Numbered from the stretch's first letter, positions 7,255-17,107 are shown. The stretch is DNA of 64,000 nucleotides from Patiriisocius sp047730165 (GCF_047730165.1 NZ_CP159834.1:2728001-2792000); one strand, 5' to 3'. Notes: a model not told the origin generated them from the letters alone. Translations and numbers: made by a program.

Positions 7255-9692
7255 TCTGAAATGTTCTTTCTTTTCTTATAGCTAAAGTATAATCCACCTG
7301 TTAAAAGCAATAACACTAAAATACTGCTTATCAAGCTCAAGGTACTCCCGTTTTGAATCACAGCGGGCTCAAACTTGAATTCTACTTTATGATTCCCTGC
7401 TGGGATCGACATTGCACGTAGCACGTAATTCGCTCTAAAATATGTTGCTGGCTTACCATCAACATAGGCGTTCCATCCTTTTGGGTAATACACTTCAGAA
7501 AACAAGGCTAATTGTGGGGATGTCGAACTTGACTCATAAACAATATGTTCTGGTTTCTGCTTTGTCATATCTATGCTTGCCATTGAATCTCTTACTACGG
7601 ATGCCGTAGGGATTTGCGACTTAAAATCTTTGTGAATAATTGCAGTACGTTTTGTATCAAGACTATCTAAAAACATAATTTCTTGGTCTGCTGTCTCAGC
7701 AAAAATCACATTTTCTACCAACCACACGGGACCATTTGCATATGGGTTGCGTTGCGCAATAGGACCTAGCTCATTGTTTTGTGTGATAATGTATTTTACA
7801 TTCATCATATTGAGCACCCCAATATTTCCTTGACTGATATAGAACTCATTTAAATCTTGCATCCTTCCAGGCTTCGCAGCGTGGTAGCCCCCAAGTGCAT
7901 TATGATAATAACTAGCGGCTCCACTATTAAAAGGGTCTGTTGTCGCATCAATTACACGATAATAACCATCATCTTTTGCAATCTGGAGATTCGCATCATT
8001 TTCTTGAAATGGCTTTTCCATGACACGTGCTTTTACAAAGTCATCATTATTTACATAACGTCTATCTACTCCTACTAAATCAACAACGATTAAGATGGCA
8101 AGTACAGCAATAAGCGGCACTTCTTTTATTTTATTTTTTAAGTATAGGAACAATGCTCCAGCGGCTAGCGATACAAATAGCAATGTACGTAAGGCATCTG
8201 AAGTGAAAATCGCAGCTCTATCTTCGCGCATAGCGTCTACAAATGTGAATGGCAACTTATAATAAGAAGCAAGATCACCATCTATAGGGCTTGCAAAACT
8301 GAATAGTGAATTTTTAAACAATAGGAAGATTACGGTAATTCCGCCAACAATTCCCGTTGTGTAGTAAAAAGCTTTCTTTTTTGTCTCTGCTTTTACAAAG
8401 TCATTGAGTAGTTGATGTAACCCTACTACAGCAAGAATGGGAATTAGCAGCTCTATAATAACTTGTATGGAAGAAACCGCCCTAAACTTGTTATATAGAG
8501 GTACATACTCTATAAAGAATTCGGTCAGGAATGAAAAATTACGTCCCCAAGACAAAAATAAAGTCAGGAAAAATGCTGATACAATCCACCATTTAAGACG
8601 ACCACGCACCAAGAATAATGCGAGTACTGCAAGAAATATCACGACGGCGCCTACATAAGCTGGCGCGGCCACAATACGCTGATCTCCCCAATAAACTGGG
8701 ACTTGCTGTAAAATAGCAACTAGTTCTTCCTGCGATTTTCCGGTGCGCAATAAGGCGTCCACCGTTGCAGATTCATCTGGTAAAGGATCACCAGAACCAC
8801 CGCCCATAAAACGAGGGATAAATAAGTTTAAACTTTCTAACCTTCCGTAGCTGTATTCTGTGATGTAGCCGTAATCTAAACCTTCTTTAATCTCTTTCTG
8901 CGTGCCATCTGCATTTATGGTTAGCTCGGTTTTACCACGTGTAGAAGTAGCTGCGTATTCTTTTGTGGCCAAAATATTAGTAGCATTTAAGCCTATCGCG
9001 AGTATAACGGCCATAAGCATCACACCCACTGCTTTGAAATAATGTGGCACCATTTTTTTTCTGAAAGCATCTACTAAGTAAGCCACCCCGATGCAAAGCA
9101 CTAGCAAGCCTAAATAATAAGTCATCTGAAAGTGGTTAGTCACTAACTCTAGCGCCATCGCTATACAGGTTACTAAGAATCCCCAAACGTATTTACCCCT
9201 AAAGGTGAGTAAAATACCGCTTAAGACCAATGGCATATATGCTATTGCGTGTGCTTTTGCATTGTGACCCACGCCAAGTATAATAATGAGATAGGTGGAA
9301 AACCCGAAGGCCAAGGCTCCGACAAAGGCGAGTTTGTAATCTAATTTAAGGACGAGTAATAATATGTATAACCCTATGAAGTATAAAAACAAATAATCTG
9401 CCGGCCGGGGTAAAAACCGCAATGTGAGGTCTAATTTTTTAATATAATTGTGTGGGTACTTAGCTCCTAATTGATAGGTTGGCATTCCTCCAAAAGCTGC
9501 ATCTGTCCAATAGATCTCGTCACCTGCTGCTCTGTAATCTTTGAGCTGCTTTGCCATCCCCTGATATTGCGCGATGTCACTCTGAAAAATCACCTTGTTT
9601 TGCAACACGGGGCTAAAATATGCCAAGGCAGCAATCACAAAAAGTACAAGTACGACAAGATGTGGAATAAACTTTTTTAGGTAAGAAGACAT
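7251..9692 (-). CDS. YfhO-family multispanning membrane protein
   Basis: 813 residues with a hydrophobic N-terminal half of many transmembrane helices, a periplasmic-looking domain at about 560-780, and a final membrane helix followed by KKRKN. It resembles the bacterial YfhO family (GT-C fold type), thought to act in glycosylation of cell-envelope polymers. The C-terminal segment (VYYPKGWNAYVDGKPATYFRANYVLRA) is the family's best-conserved part. It is translationally coupled to the following glycosyltransferase, which supports a joint role in modifying a surface glycan or lipid-linked sugar. The substrate is unknown. Confidence 0.9.
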   Translation of the reverse strand: MSSYLKKFIPHLVVLVLFVIAALAYFSPVLQNKVIFQSDIAQYQGMAKQLKDYRAAGDEIYWTDAAFGGMPTYQLGAKYPHNYIKKLDLTLRFLPRPADYLFLYFIGLYILLLVLKLDYKLAFVGALAFGFSTYLIIILGVGHNAKAHAIAYMPLVLSGILLTFRGKYVWGFLVTCIAMALELVTNHFQMTYYLGLLVLCIGVAYLVDAFRKKMVPHYFKAVGVMLMAVILAIGLNATNILATKEYAATSTRGKTELTINADGTQKEIKEGLDYGYITEYSYGRLESLNLFIPRFMGGGSGDPLPDESATVDALLRTGKSQEELVAILQQVPVYWGDQRIVAAPAYVGAVVIFLAVLALFLVRGRLKWWIVSAFFLTLFLSWGRNFSFLTEFFIEYVPLYNKFRAVSSIQVIIELLIPILAVVGLHQLLNDFVKAETKKKAFYYTTGIVGGITVIFLLFKNSLFSFASPIDGDLASYYKLPFTFVDAMREDRAAIFTSDALRTLLFVSLAAGALFLYLKNKIKEVPLIAVLAILIVVDLVGVDRRYVNNDDFVKARVMEKPFQENDANLQIAKDDGYYRVIDATTDPFNSGAASYYHNALGGYHAAKPGRMQDLNEFYISQGNIGVLNMMNVKYIITQNNELGPIAQRNPYANGPVWLVENVIFAETADQEIMFLDSLDTKRTAIIHKDFKSQIPTASVVRDSMASIDMTKQKPEHIVYESSSTSPQLALFSEVYYPKGWNAYVDGKPATYFRANYVLRAMSIPAGNHKVEFKFEPAVIQNGSTLSLISSILVLLLLTGGLYFSYKKRKNISE

Positions 9693-9783
9693 AAAAAGAA
9701 TTGTTATTTAGAAGTCGAAATTAACAAAAATAAGCAAGGTTACCTTGGTGAAGCTTGAGATTTATAAGGTAAAAGTAAAATGC

Positions 9784-10050
9784 TTACTCCTTGACATCTT
9801 CATAATCTACATATTCGCCTGCACTATCATTTGTCTTTCTCGTAGTTGCGGCAGGACGTTCAATAGTGATATCGCCTTCATTTTCTTTAGCTGCTTTAGT
9901 GTCAAAAGGATTCTGACCAAAGGACTGCGCAAATTTTTCACCTGCCTTTTTGGTCATATACTTAAGAACGTAGGGCCAAGATAGTTTAATGAGAAACTTT
10001 AGCGCAAAGTATACCAAGAGTATAATTAAAAGCGTTTTTAGGAATTCCAT
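9784..10050 (-). CDS. DUF4834 family small membrane protein
   Basis: 88 residues: one N-terminal membrane helix (FLKTLLIILLVYFALKFLIKL), a short conserved amphipathic segment (YMTKKAGEKFAQ), then a charged tail ending in YVDYEDVKE. This matches the Bacteroidetes-specific DUF4834 family, whose function is unknown. It lies upstream of the YfhO/glycosyltransferase operon on the same strand, 91 nt away. The gap holds nothing recognisable. Confidence 0.85.
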   Translation of the reverse strand: MEFLKTLLIILLVYFALKFLIKLSWPYVLKYMTKKAGEKFAQSFGQNPFDTKAAKENEGDITIERPAATTRKTNDSAGEYVDYEDVKE

Positions 10051-10133
10051 AGCTGTTTTTTTGTGAAAATCAAAATTACAGATTGCTATTTAAAAAAGAA
10101 CAAATCTGACTATTAAATAAATGATAAATCTTA

Positions 10134-10141
10134 TATCTTTG
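10134..10141 (+). promoter_or_regulatory. Bacteroidetes -7 element
   Basis: TATCTTTG fits TAnnTTTG and ends 9 nt before the ATG at 10151. This places the transcription start a few nt before that ATG and argues against the upstream in-frame ATG at 10121. No clear -33 box. Confidence 0.45.
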
Positions 10142-10150
10142 AGGAAACAG

Positions 10151-11200
10151 ATGTTTCATATGCACCAACGTTTTTTCCTCACTATTCTTCTTGCTATAGG
10201 GTACTCTGTTTCCCTTTTTGCTCAATACACAGATGAACTTAATTCTAACAGACCAGGAAGCTCTCAAGGTGCTTTTTCTGTAGGAACTAAGGTGCTTCAG
10301 TTCGAAGCTGGACTTAGCTTAGGAAAAGAAGATCACCGTCTTGTTTTTACTGAAACGGATGCCTTTATGATTGACTACGCCGTGCGGTATGGTGTTTGGA
10401 AAGAAGCACTTGAAGTGAGTATTATGGGTAGTTTTCAAAACAACAATGTTGGCGATACTCGAATGACGGCACAGGAAACAAGTTTTTCAAATTTCCGAAG
10501 CAATACCATAGGCGCAAAGTACTTACTATTTGATCCCTATCTTAGGATGGAGAAAAAAGGGCCTAATCTCTACAGCTGGAAAGCCAATCGCAAAATACAA
10601 TGGGCAGATTTTATTCCTGCCGTGTCCCTTTACGCTGGTCTTAATATAGATTTTATTGAAGATCCCGAAGGAAAGTTTGTAAATAACACGAGGCCTGGTG
10701 TCAATAGTATTGGACTTAGCCCTAAAGTGGTACTTGCTACTCAAAACAATTTTGTAGGTGGTTTTGTACTCGTGACAAATATTTACGCAAATAGAGTTAC
10801 CGATGATGCGAAGCAATATGGATATGTGGTGACATTAACCCATACGCCGACGAGTTGGTTTTCTATATTTGTAGAGAATGAAGGTTTTAAAGGCGACACG
10901 TATGCAGACCAATTATTTAGAGGAGGTGCTGCGGCACTTCTAAGCCCTAACTTTCAGGTAGACGCCTCTGTCCTATTAAACTTTAAAGACACTCCCAATC
11001 GCACCTATGGTAGAATAGGTGTGAGTTATAGAATAGATAGACACGAGGATGAGGAGTTTATTGAAGATAAAGGAGCAGACGCTCGTAAGGAAAAAAGAGA
11101 TAAAAAGAATAAAAATAAAGATGCTAAAAAAGCTAAGAAAAAGAAACGTAAAGACGGGGTCGACCCAGAACAGGAGGAAGATGATGGAGGTAAACTATAA
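10151..11200 (+). CDS. Outer-membrane transporter-like protein (Phenol_MetA_deg type)
   Basis: About 349 residues with a signal peptide (FFLTILLAIGYSVSLFA, cleaved near QYTDELNSNRPG). The body is beta-strand-rich, alternating aromatic and polar residues, typical of Bacteroidetes proteins annotated as transporter or MetA-pathway barrel. The NSNRPG motif directly after the signal peptide is characteristic. The last 50 residues are a charged tail with many Lys (DKKNKNKDAKKAKKKKRKD) followed by acidic residues, which would remain periplasmic if the barrel is closed. The start at 10151 is preferred to 10121 because the -7 box lies between them; 10160 is also possible. Ligand unknown. Confidence 0.78.
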   Translation: MFHMHQRFFLTILLAIGYSVSLFAQYTDELNSNRPGSSQGAFSVGTKVLQFEAGLSLGKEDHRLVFTETDAFMIDYAVRYGVWKEALEVSIMGSFQNNNVGDTRMTAQETSFSNFRSNTIGAKYLLFDPYLRMEKKGPNLYSWKANRKIQWADFIPAVSLYAGLNIDFIEDPEGKFVNNTRPGVNSIGLSPKVVLATQNNFVGGFVLVTNIYANRVTDDAKQYGYVVTLTHTPTSWFSIFVENEGFKGDTYADQLFRGGAAALLSPNFQVDASVLLNFKDTPNRTYGRIGVSYRIDRHEDEEFIEDKGADARKEKRDKKNKNKDAKKAKKKKRKDGVDPEQEEDDGGKL

Positions 11201-11215
11201 GTTTCTTAATGAAGT

Positions 11216-12334
11216 ATGATTGAAGTTAAAAAAATTACCAGCCAACAGGATATTAAAAAGTTTGTAAAGTTCCCTTTCAGTCTTTACAAAAAATCTCCTT
11301 TTTGGGTTCCCCCTCTTATCAACGATGAGATAGAAACCCTTGACAGTGAGAAAAATCCAGTTTTTAAAAATGCAGATGCAGATTATTACCTCGCGTACCG
11401 CGATGGTAAAGCTGTGGGGCGTATTGCAATCATAATAAATCACGTAGAAATCAATGAGACGGGCAAGAAGAAAGTTCGTTTTGGTTGGTTAGATATGATT
11501 GATGATCTAGACGTCACACAGGCATTACTGGCAAAGGCATACGAGAAAGGAGCAGAACTTGGTCTTGAATATATAGAAGGCCCTGTAGGCTTTGGTAATA
11601 TGGAAAAAGCCGGAGTATTGACAGATGGGTTTGATAAGATGAATACAATGATAACTTGGTATCATCATCCTTACTACGCGCAGCACTTTGAAAAATTAGG
11701 CTTTGAAAAACAAGCGACTTGGATAGAGTTTAGCCTGAGTATCCCTCCATCTATAAAAGAAAAGGTGGCCAAATTTTCGGGCATCGTTAAACAGCGCTAT
11801 TCTCTTTCTGTAATTGAATTTAAGAATAAGAAAGAAATCTTACCTTATGTCGATAAGATGTTTGAACTCTTGAATAAAACGTATAACTCATTACAGACGT
11901 TTGTTCCTATTCAACAATACCAAATAGACTATTATAAAGAAAAGTACTTTAGCTTTATACAACCAGACTACATTACTTGTATCAAGGATAAAAATGATGA
12001 GTTGGTTGCTTTTTCTATCGTGATGCCTTCTTTTAGTAAGGCCTTAAAAAAAGCCAACGGAAGTTTATTTCCGTTTGGTTGGTACCATTTATGGCAAGCA
12101 CAACGCAAGAATGATAAGGCTGCATTTTACCTTATAGGTATTGATCCTGAATATCAAGGAAAAGGAGTGACGGCTATTATTTTTGAAGAGATGCAAAATC
12201 TTTTCAATTCTAAAGGAATCGATACTGTAGAGACCAATCCAGAACTTATAGAGAACACCGCAGTGCAACTGCTCTGGAAAGACTATAAGCCTGTACAACA
12301 TAAGGAGCGTAGTACTTTTAAAAAGTATTTATAG
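11216..12334 (+). CDS. GNAT-like acyltransferase family protein (YghO type)
   Basis: 372 residues, starting 15 nt after the preceding stop. The N-terminal motif (FVKFPFSLYKKSPFWVPPLINDE) and the middle segment (GPVGFGNMEKAGVLTDGF) are hallmarks of a family of large GNAT-related proteins found widely in Bacteroidetes and in E. coli YghO. The C-terminal YLIGIDPEYQGKGVTAIIFEEM contains a Q/R-x-x-G-x-G/A-like acetyl-CoA loop. The fold is probably two GNAT domains. Substrate and role are unknown. The gene ends at a bidirectional terminator shared with the convergent gene. Confidence 0.82.
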   Translation: MIEVKKITSQQDIKKFVKFPFSLYKKSPFWVPPLINDEIETLDSEKNPVFKNADADYYLAYRDGKAVGRIAIIINHVEINETGKKKVRFGWLDMIDDLDVTQALLAKAYEKGAELGLEYIEGPVGFGNMEKAGVLTDGFDKMNTMITWYHHPYYAQHFEKLGFEKQATWIEFSLSIPPSIKEKVAKFSGIVKQRYSLSVIEFKNKKEILPYVDKMFELLNKTYNSLQTFVPIQQYQIDYYKEKYFSFIQPDYITCIKDKNDELVAFSIVMPSFSKALKKANGSLFPFGWYHLWQAQRKNDKAAFYLIGIDPEYQGKGVTAIIFEEMQNLFNSKGIDTVETNPELIENTAVQLLWKDYKPVQHKERSTFKKYL

Positions 12335-12362
12335 CGCAACGACTTGTGTCATACTAAAACTA

Positions 12363-12391
12363 AAAAAAGCCAGCTATATAGCTGGCTTTTT
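12363..12391. terminator. Bidirectional intrinsic terminator
   Basis: AAAAAGCCAGCTA pairs with TAGCTGGCTTTTT around a 3-nt loop, between the convergent genes ending at 12334 (+) and 12411 (-). T tracts are present on both strands. Confidence 0.9.
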
Positions 12392-12410
12392 AAATATCTG
12401 TCAAATTGAA

Positions 12411-13670
12411 TTATTCTCCCATTGAAGCCGCAACAGCAGCAGACAATCTTTTATACGTTCCGTTTTCTAAACGCTCACGTATGGATGAGAATGCCTCAAG
12501 TGTTTCATCTATATCTGTCATCGTATGAGACGTTGTAGGGATTAATCTAAGTAAGATTAATCCTTTTGGAATCACTGGGTATACTACGATAGAGCAGAAC
12601 ACACAGTGGTTTTCTCTCAAATCTTTTACCAGTGCCATTGCTTCTGGAATACTCCCTTTAAGATAGACTGGTGTCACACAACTTTGTGTAGTACCTATAT
12701 CAAAACCACGGTCTCGTAAACCTCCTTGCAAAGCTTTTACATTCTCCCAAAGCTTTGTTCTAAGCTCTGGCATTGTACGTAACATATCTAAACGCTTTAA
12801 TGCACCTTTTACAAGTTGCATTTGTAAAGACTTCGCAAACATCTGCGAACGTAAGTTGTATTTTAAATATTGTATAATTTCATCATCTGCTGCAATAAAA
12901 GCTCCTGTAGAAGCCATTGACTTTGCAAAAGTTGCAAAATATACATCTATATCATCTTGTATTCCTTGCTCTTCACCTGCTCCGGCACCTGTTTTACCAA
13001 GGGTACCAAAACCGTGTGCGTCATCTACAAATAGTCTAAAGTTATATTTTTTCTTAAGCGCTACAATTTCTTTTAGCCTTCCTTGCTCTCCTCTCATTCC
13101 GAAGACACCTTCAGAGATTAAAAGAATACCGCCGCCTGTTTTATTTGCCATTTTGGTAGCACGATCAAGATTCTTCTCGATACTCTCCATGTCATTGTGC
13201 TTATACGTAAAGCGCTGTCCCATATGTAAACGAACACCATCTATAATACACGCATGTGCATCTACATCATACACAATTACATCATCTTTAGATACTAAAG
13301 CATCGATGGTAGAAACCATCCCTTGATATCCAAAGTTTAATAAATAAGCTGACTCTTTACTTACAAATTCTGCTAGTTCGGTTTGTAACTGCTCATGCAA
13401 ATCTGTGTGACCACTCATCATACGAGCTCCCATTGGATATGCCGATCCATACTCTGCTCCTGCTTCTGCATCTACTTTACGCACTTCTGGATGGTTCGCA
13501 AGACCTAAGTAGTCATTGACACTCCAGGTTATTACTTCTTTGCCTTTAAAGCCCATTCTATTGCTAATGGGTCCCTCTAACTTCGGAAATACAAAATATC
13601 CTTCTGCATGCTCTGCCCATTTACCTAAAGGCCCTTTGTCTTTATAAATCTTATCAAATAAATCTCTCAT
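12411..13670 (-). CDS. Alpha-oxoamine synthase (serine palmitoyltransferase / cysteate acyltransferase type)
   Basis: PLP enzyme of the alpha-oxoamine synthase group, condensing an amino acid with an acyl thioester. The start ATG at 13670 (MRDLFDKIYKDKGPLG) gives 419 residues. Visible are the PLP-stacking His (DAHACI, H139), DDAHGFG (216-222) and the Schiff-base Lys in ATFAKSMAS (K250); the AKS context is closer to serine palmitoyltransferases than to Kbl or BioF. In Bacteroidetes this family makes the long-chain base of sphingolipids, or with cysteate the sulfonolipid capnine. The next gene upstream on the same strand is a cysteine-synthase-like enzyme, which favours the cysteate version (inference). 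The amino acid used cannot be decided from sequence alone. Confidence 0.85.
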   Translation of the reverse strand: MRDLFDKIYKDKGPLGKWAEHAEGYFVFPKLEGPISNRMGFKGKEVITWSVNDYLGLANHPEVRKVDAEAGAEYGSAYPMGARMMSGHTDLHEQLQTELAEFVSKESAYLLNFGYQGMVSTIDALVSKDDVIVYDVDAHACIIDGVRLHMGQRFTYKHNDMESIEKNLDRATKMANKTGGGILLISEGVFGMRGEQGRLKEIVALKKKYNFRLFVDDAHGFGTLGKTGAGAGEEQGIQDDIDVYFATFAKSMASTGAFIAADDEIIQYLKYNLRSQMFAKSLQMQLVKGALKRLDMLRTMPELRTKLWENVKALQGGLRDRGFDIGTTQSCVTPVYLKGSIPEAMALVKDLRENHCVFCSIVVYPVIPKGLILLRLIPTTSHTMTDIDETLEAFSSIRERLENGTYKRLSAAVAASMGE

Positions 13671-13806
13671 CAAATAAATTTTTCTATAGGTGAACAAAAT
13701 TAATTAATTTAATCATCAATACCATATAAATTGAGTACACAATTATCAAGGAGATGTTAAGGTTTTGCAAACCAATTGTAGCTGCTTTAATTATCTAAAT
13801 CAACTT

Positions 13807-13851
13807 AAAAACAAAAAAGCCCGACTCTATGAATTGGGCTTTTTTGTTTTT
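13807..13851 (-). terminator. Intrinsic terminator of the 13865 gene
   Basis: AAAACAAAAAAGCCC (ending 13822) is complementary to GGGCTTTTTTGTTTT. On the minus strand it follows the stop of the cysteine-synthase-like gene by about 14 nt. It separates that gene's transcript from the acyltransferase gene, which would need its own promoter in 13671-13806. Confidence 0.85.
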
Positions 13852-13864
13852 AGGTAATCAAGTT

Positions 13865-14902
13865 TTATTTTATATACTGTACTGCTTTAGTTTGTTCTAC
13901 AGATTCGTCAAGAAAACCGTTCAGTTTCATCCACTCATCATCATAAATCTTACTCATATAACGAGAACCGTGATCTGGAAAGATGATGACTACTTTACTA
14001 TGCTCGTCAAAAATGCCTTCATCGTTCAATTGTTTTACACCTTGCATTGCTGCACCACTTGTGTATCCTAAGAACAGTCCTTCCGTTTTAGCAAGCTCTC
14101 TTGCTGTTAGAGCACTATCTCCATCAGTCACTTTGGTAAATGAATCTATCTGACTAAAATCTGTCGCCGAAGGAATCAAGTTTTTACCAAGTCCTTCTAT
14201 ACGATATGGGTATATCTCATTTTTATCCAGTTCTCCAGTTTCATGAAATTTCTGAAGTACAGAACCGTACGCATCAATTCCTAAAACCTGTATGTTAGGG
14301 TTTTTCTCTTTTAAGAAACGTGCTGTTCCAGAGATCGTACCTCCAGTACCGCTACACGCAACAAGATGTGTAATCTCGCCATTGGTCTGCTCCCAGATTT
14401 CTGGCCCAGTTGATGCATAATGTGCATCTATGTTAAGCGAATTAAAATACTGATTGATATAAACAGATCCAGGAGTTTCTAGATGGATTCGTTTTGCTAC
14501 TTCGTAATAAGAACGAGGGTCATCTGCCGCTACATGAGCAGGACAAACGTGCACTTCTGCACCCATTGTTCGTAACATATCTATCTTATCTTTAGAAGAT
14601 TTAGAACTCACCGCTAGAATACATTTGTAGCCTTTAAGAGCACTCACCATTGCGATACTAAATCCAGTATTACCAGAAGTTGTCTCAACAATCGTATCGC
14701 CAGGCTTAAGGATACCCTTTGCCTCGGCGTTTTCTAATATATGAAGCGCAATCCTATCTTTTGATGAGTGTCCCGGGTTAAAAGCTTCTACTTTTGCTAA
14801 GTAAGAACCTTTCATTCCCTTCGTTATTTTATGAAGTTCTATCAAGGGCGTATTGCCTATTAATTCAAGAACGTTTTTGTAAACCTTTTTAGTTTCTTTC
14901 AT
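13865..14902 (-). CDS. PLP-dependent cysteine/cystathionine/cysteate synthase-like enzyme
   Basis: 345 residues of fold-type II PLP enzyme: PLP Lys in NPGHSSKDR (K48), substrate loop TTSGNTG (74-80), phosphate loop SGTGGT (184-189). It resembles the catalytic core of cystathionine beta-synthases (YINQYFNSLNIDAHY...GTGGTISG) and lacks the CBS regulatory domain. The PLP-lysine motif GHSSKDR departs from the usual GGSVKDR of cysteine synthases. Known reactions of the fold include O-acetylserine sulfhydrylation, cystathionine synthesis, and cysteate formation from phosphoserine and sulfite. The neighbouring oxoamine synthase makes cysteate formation for capnine lipids a good candidate, but this is inference. 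A TAATTTTG -7-like box lies upstream at 14953-14960. Confidence 0.85.
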   Translation of the reverse strand: MKETKKVYKNVLELIGNTPLIELHKITKGMKGSYLAKVEAFNPGHSSKDRIALHILENAEAKGILKPGDTIVETTSGNTGFSIAMVSALKGYKCILAVSSKSSKDKIDMLRTMGAEVHVCPAHVAADDPRSYYEVAKRIHLETPGSVYINQYFNSLNIDAHYASTGPEIWEQTNGEITHLVACSGTGGTISGTARFLKEKNPNIQVLGIDAYGSVLQKFHETGELDKNEIYPYRIEGLGKNLIPSATDFSQIDSFTKVTDGDSALTARELAKTEGLFLGYTSGAAMQGVKQLNDEGIFDEHSKVVIIFPDHGSRYMSKIYDDEWMKLNGFLDESVEQTKAVQYIK

Positions 14903-14974
14903 TCAGGATGATTTATATTTCTTCTGAAAATTTAAGTCGTTGAAATATGGGGCAAAATTACAAAAAAAGATTGA

Positions 14975-17107
14975 CTATTGCTTAATCCCCTCTAAGTCAA
15001 GTAAGAAGGCGTAATCCATCGCTACTTCCCTTAACGCCTCAAATCGACCTGAAGCACCTCCATGCCCCGCATCCATATTGGTCTGGAATAAGAGCAAATT
15101 ATCATCAGTTTTATATTCACGTAGTTTTGCAACCCATTTTGCAGGCTCAAAATACTGTACTTGAGAATCGTGCAATCCTGTTGTTACTAGCATATTAGGG
15201 TACGTTGCTTTCTTTACATTATCATAAGGCGAGTAAGATAACATATAGTCATATGATTCTTTTTCATTAGGATTCCCCCATTCATCATATTCTCCCGTCG
15301 TTAAAGGGATCGTGTCGTCTAGCATCGTCGTCATTACATCAACAAAGGGTACAGAAGCAATAATTCCGTTATAAGATTCAGGTGACATATTTACAATAGC
15401 ACCCATTAACAATCCTCCTGCAGAACCTCCAGAAGCATATAAATGACTAGCAGACGTATATTTCTGTTCGATAACATATTTTGACGCGTCTATAAAATCT
15501 GTAAACGTATTCTTCTTCTTGAGTAATTTACCATCATCATACCATTTCCGCCCTAAATATTCTCCTCCTCTTACATGTGCAATACCAAAAATAAAACCTC
15601 TATCCATTAATGAAAGTCTCGCATAAGAAAAATAAGGATCAATAGTAGAACCATAGGAACCGTAGGCATACATTAAAAACGGATTTGTGCCATCAAGCTT
15701 GATTCCCTTTTTATATACGATTGAAATTGGAATTCTTGTACCATCCTCGGCTGTTGCCCAAATACGTTTTGACTCGTAATTATTCTTATCAAACTTACCA
15801 CCTAAAACTTCGGTCTCCTTGATGACCGTCTTGTCTTTAGTTTCCATATTAAACTCCATTACTGAAGCTGGTGTTGTCAATGAATTATACCCATATCGCA
15901 GTACCTTCGTGTCAAAGTCAAGATTTGTAGTTGTGTATGCCGTGTACGTTTCATTATCAAAAGGCAAATAATACTCACTCCTATCTGTCCAATTAATGAT
16001 ACGCAACTCGTTAAGACCATTCTTGCGTTCACTCACCACCAAATACTCTTTAAAAATATCTACATCTTCAATTAATACATCTTCACGATGCGGTATTACT
16101 TCTGTCCAGTTTTCCAGCCCAGTTTCACCTTCAGGTGTTTTCATTAATTTAAAATTTATCGCAAGGTCTTTATTTGTCACTACGTAAAAGTGATCATTAA
16201 AATGTGAAAAACTATATTCTAAGCCTCTGGTGCGAGATTGAAACATGGTAAATTCTGCATCAGGCGTATCCGCATTTAAAATTTGATATTCTGAAGTAAG
16301 CGTGCTATTACTCCCTATCACAATATATTTATTAGATTTTGTTTTGTAGATATACGTATTGAAGGTTTCATCTTCTTCGGTAAAAATCACCTCATCGTTT
16401 TCAATATCTGTACCCAAGGTGTGTTTTAAAATCTGATTTGACCGCAGCGTCTGTTCATCTTTTTTCGTATAGAACATTGTCTTGTTGTCATTTGCCCAAG
16501 TAGATCCACCTGTTGTTACAGGTATATGTTCTTTTAGAATCTCTCCAGATTCCAAGTTCTTAATGTAAATAGTGTACTTACGACGACTTATTGTGTCTAC
16601 ACCAAAAGCCACCAATTTATTATCAGGACTCACATTTATCCCACCTAAGGCATAATACGCGTGATCCTTAGCCATTTCATTTACATCAAACATAATTTCC
16701 TCATCAGCATCCATACTTCCCTTTCTTCGCGTATGTATGGGATAATCTTTTCCTTTCTCAAAACGTGAGATGTAATAATAGCCGTTGTATAAATAAGGTA
16801 CAGAAGCATCGTCTTCTTTTATTCTTCCTTTTATTTCCTGAAACAAATCTTCTTTAAGTGCATCTGTATGAGCGGTCATTTTGTTGTAATAGTCATTCTC
16901 GCGTTCTAGATAATCAATAACCTCTGGATTTTCTTTATCATTTAACCAGTAATAGTTATCTACTCTCACGTCGCCGTGAATTTCCATTGTCTTGGCAATT
17001 TTATCTGCGGTAGGAGCCTTTGTATTCATAGTATTTTTTGAGGATTGCCTTTTATCACACGAAAGAAATCCTGCCACGATAAGTAATAAAAGTGCTAGAT
17101 TTTTCAT
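14975..17107 (-). CDS. Oligopeptidase B / S9 prolyl oligopeptidase, lipoprotein
   Basis: 710 residues. N-terminal signal with lipobox (VAGFLSC, Cys17) indicates membrane anchoring, whereas classical PtrB is cytosolic. A beta-propeller region (about 45-450) precedes the alpha/beta-hydrolase domain. The triad is visible: Ser562 in ASGGSAGG, Asp647 in LHDSQV, His682 in AGHGG. The GIAHVRGGEYLGRKWYDDGK and LLVTTGLHDSQVQYFEPAKW motifs are typical of oligopeptidase B, which cuts short peptides after basic residues. It probably degrades peptides in the periplasm. Divergent from the YbaB gene, with 65 nt between the start codons. Confidence 0.93.
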   Translation of the reverse strand: MKNLALLLLIVAGFLSCDKRQSSKNTMNTKAPTADKIAKTMEIHGDVRVDNYYWLNDKENPEVIDYLERENDYYNKMTAHTDALKEDLFQEIKGRIKEDDASVPYLYNGYYYISRFEKGKDYPIHTRRKGSMDADEEIMFDVNEMAKDHAYYALGGINVSPDNKLVAFGVDTISRRKYTIYIKNLESGEILKEHIPVTTGGSTWANDNKTMFYTKKDEQTLRSNQILKHTLGTDIENDEVIFTEEDETFNTYIYKTKSNKYIVIGSNSTLTSEYQILNADTPDAEFTMFQSRTRGLEYSFSHFNDHFYVVTNKDLAINFKLMKTPEGETGLENWTEVIPHREDVLIEDVDIFKEYLVVSERKNGLNELRIINWTDRSEYYLPFDNETYTAYTTTNLDFDTKVLRYGYNSLTTPASVMEFNMETKDKTVIKETEVLGGKFDKNNYESKRIWATAEDGTRIPISIVYKKGIKLDGTNPFLMYAYGSYGSTIDPYFSYARLSLMDRGFIFGIAHVRGGEYLGRKWYDDGKLLKKKNTFTDFIDASKYVIEQKYTSASHLYASGGSAGGLLMGAIVNMSPESYNGIIASVPFVDVMTTMLDDTIPLTTGEYDEWGNPNEKESYDYMLSYSPYDNVKKATYPNMLVTTGLHDSQVQYFEPAKWVAKLREYKTDDNLLLFQTNMDAGHGGASGRFEALREVAMDYAFLLDLEGIKQ

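Noticed and set aside
10121..10150. Upstream ATG for the outer-membrane protein
   Set aside because: A TATCTTTG promoter box at 10134-10141 lies between it and the ATG at 10151, and the extra residues precede the signal peptide.
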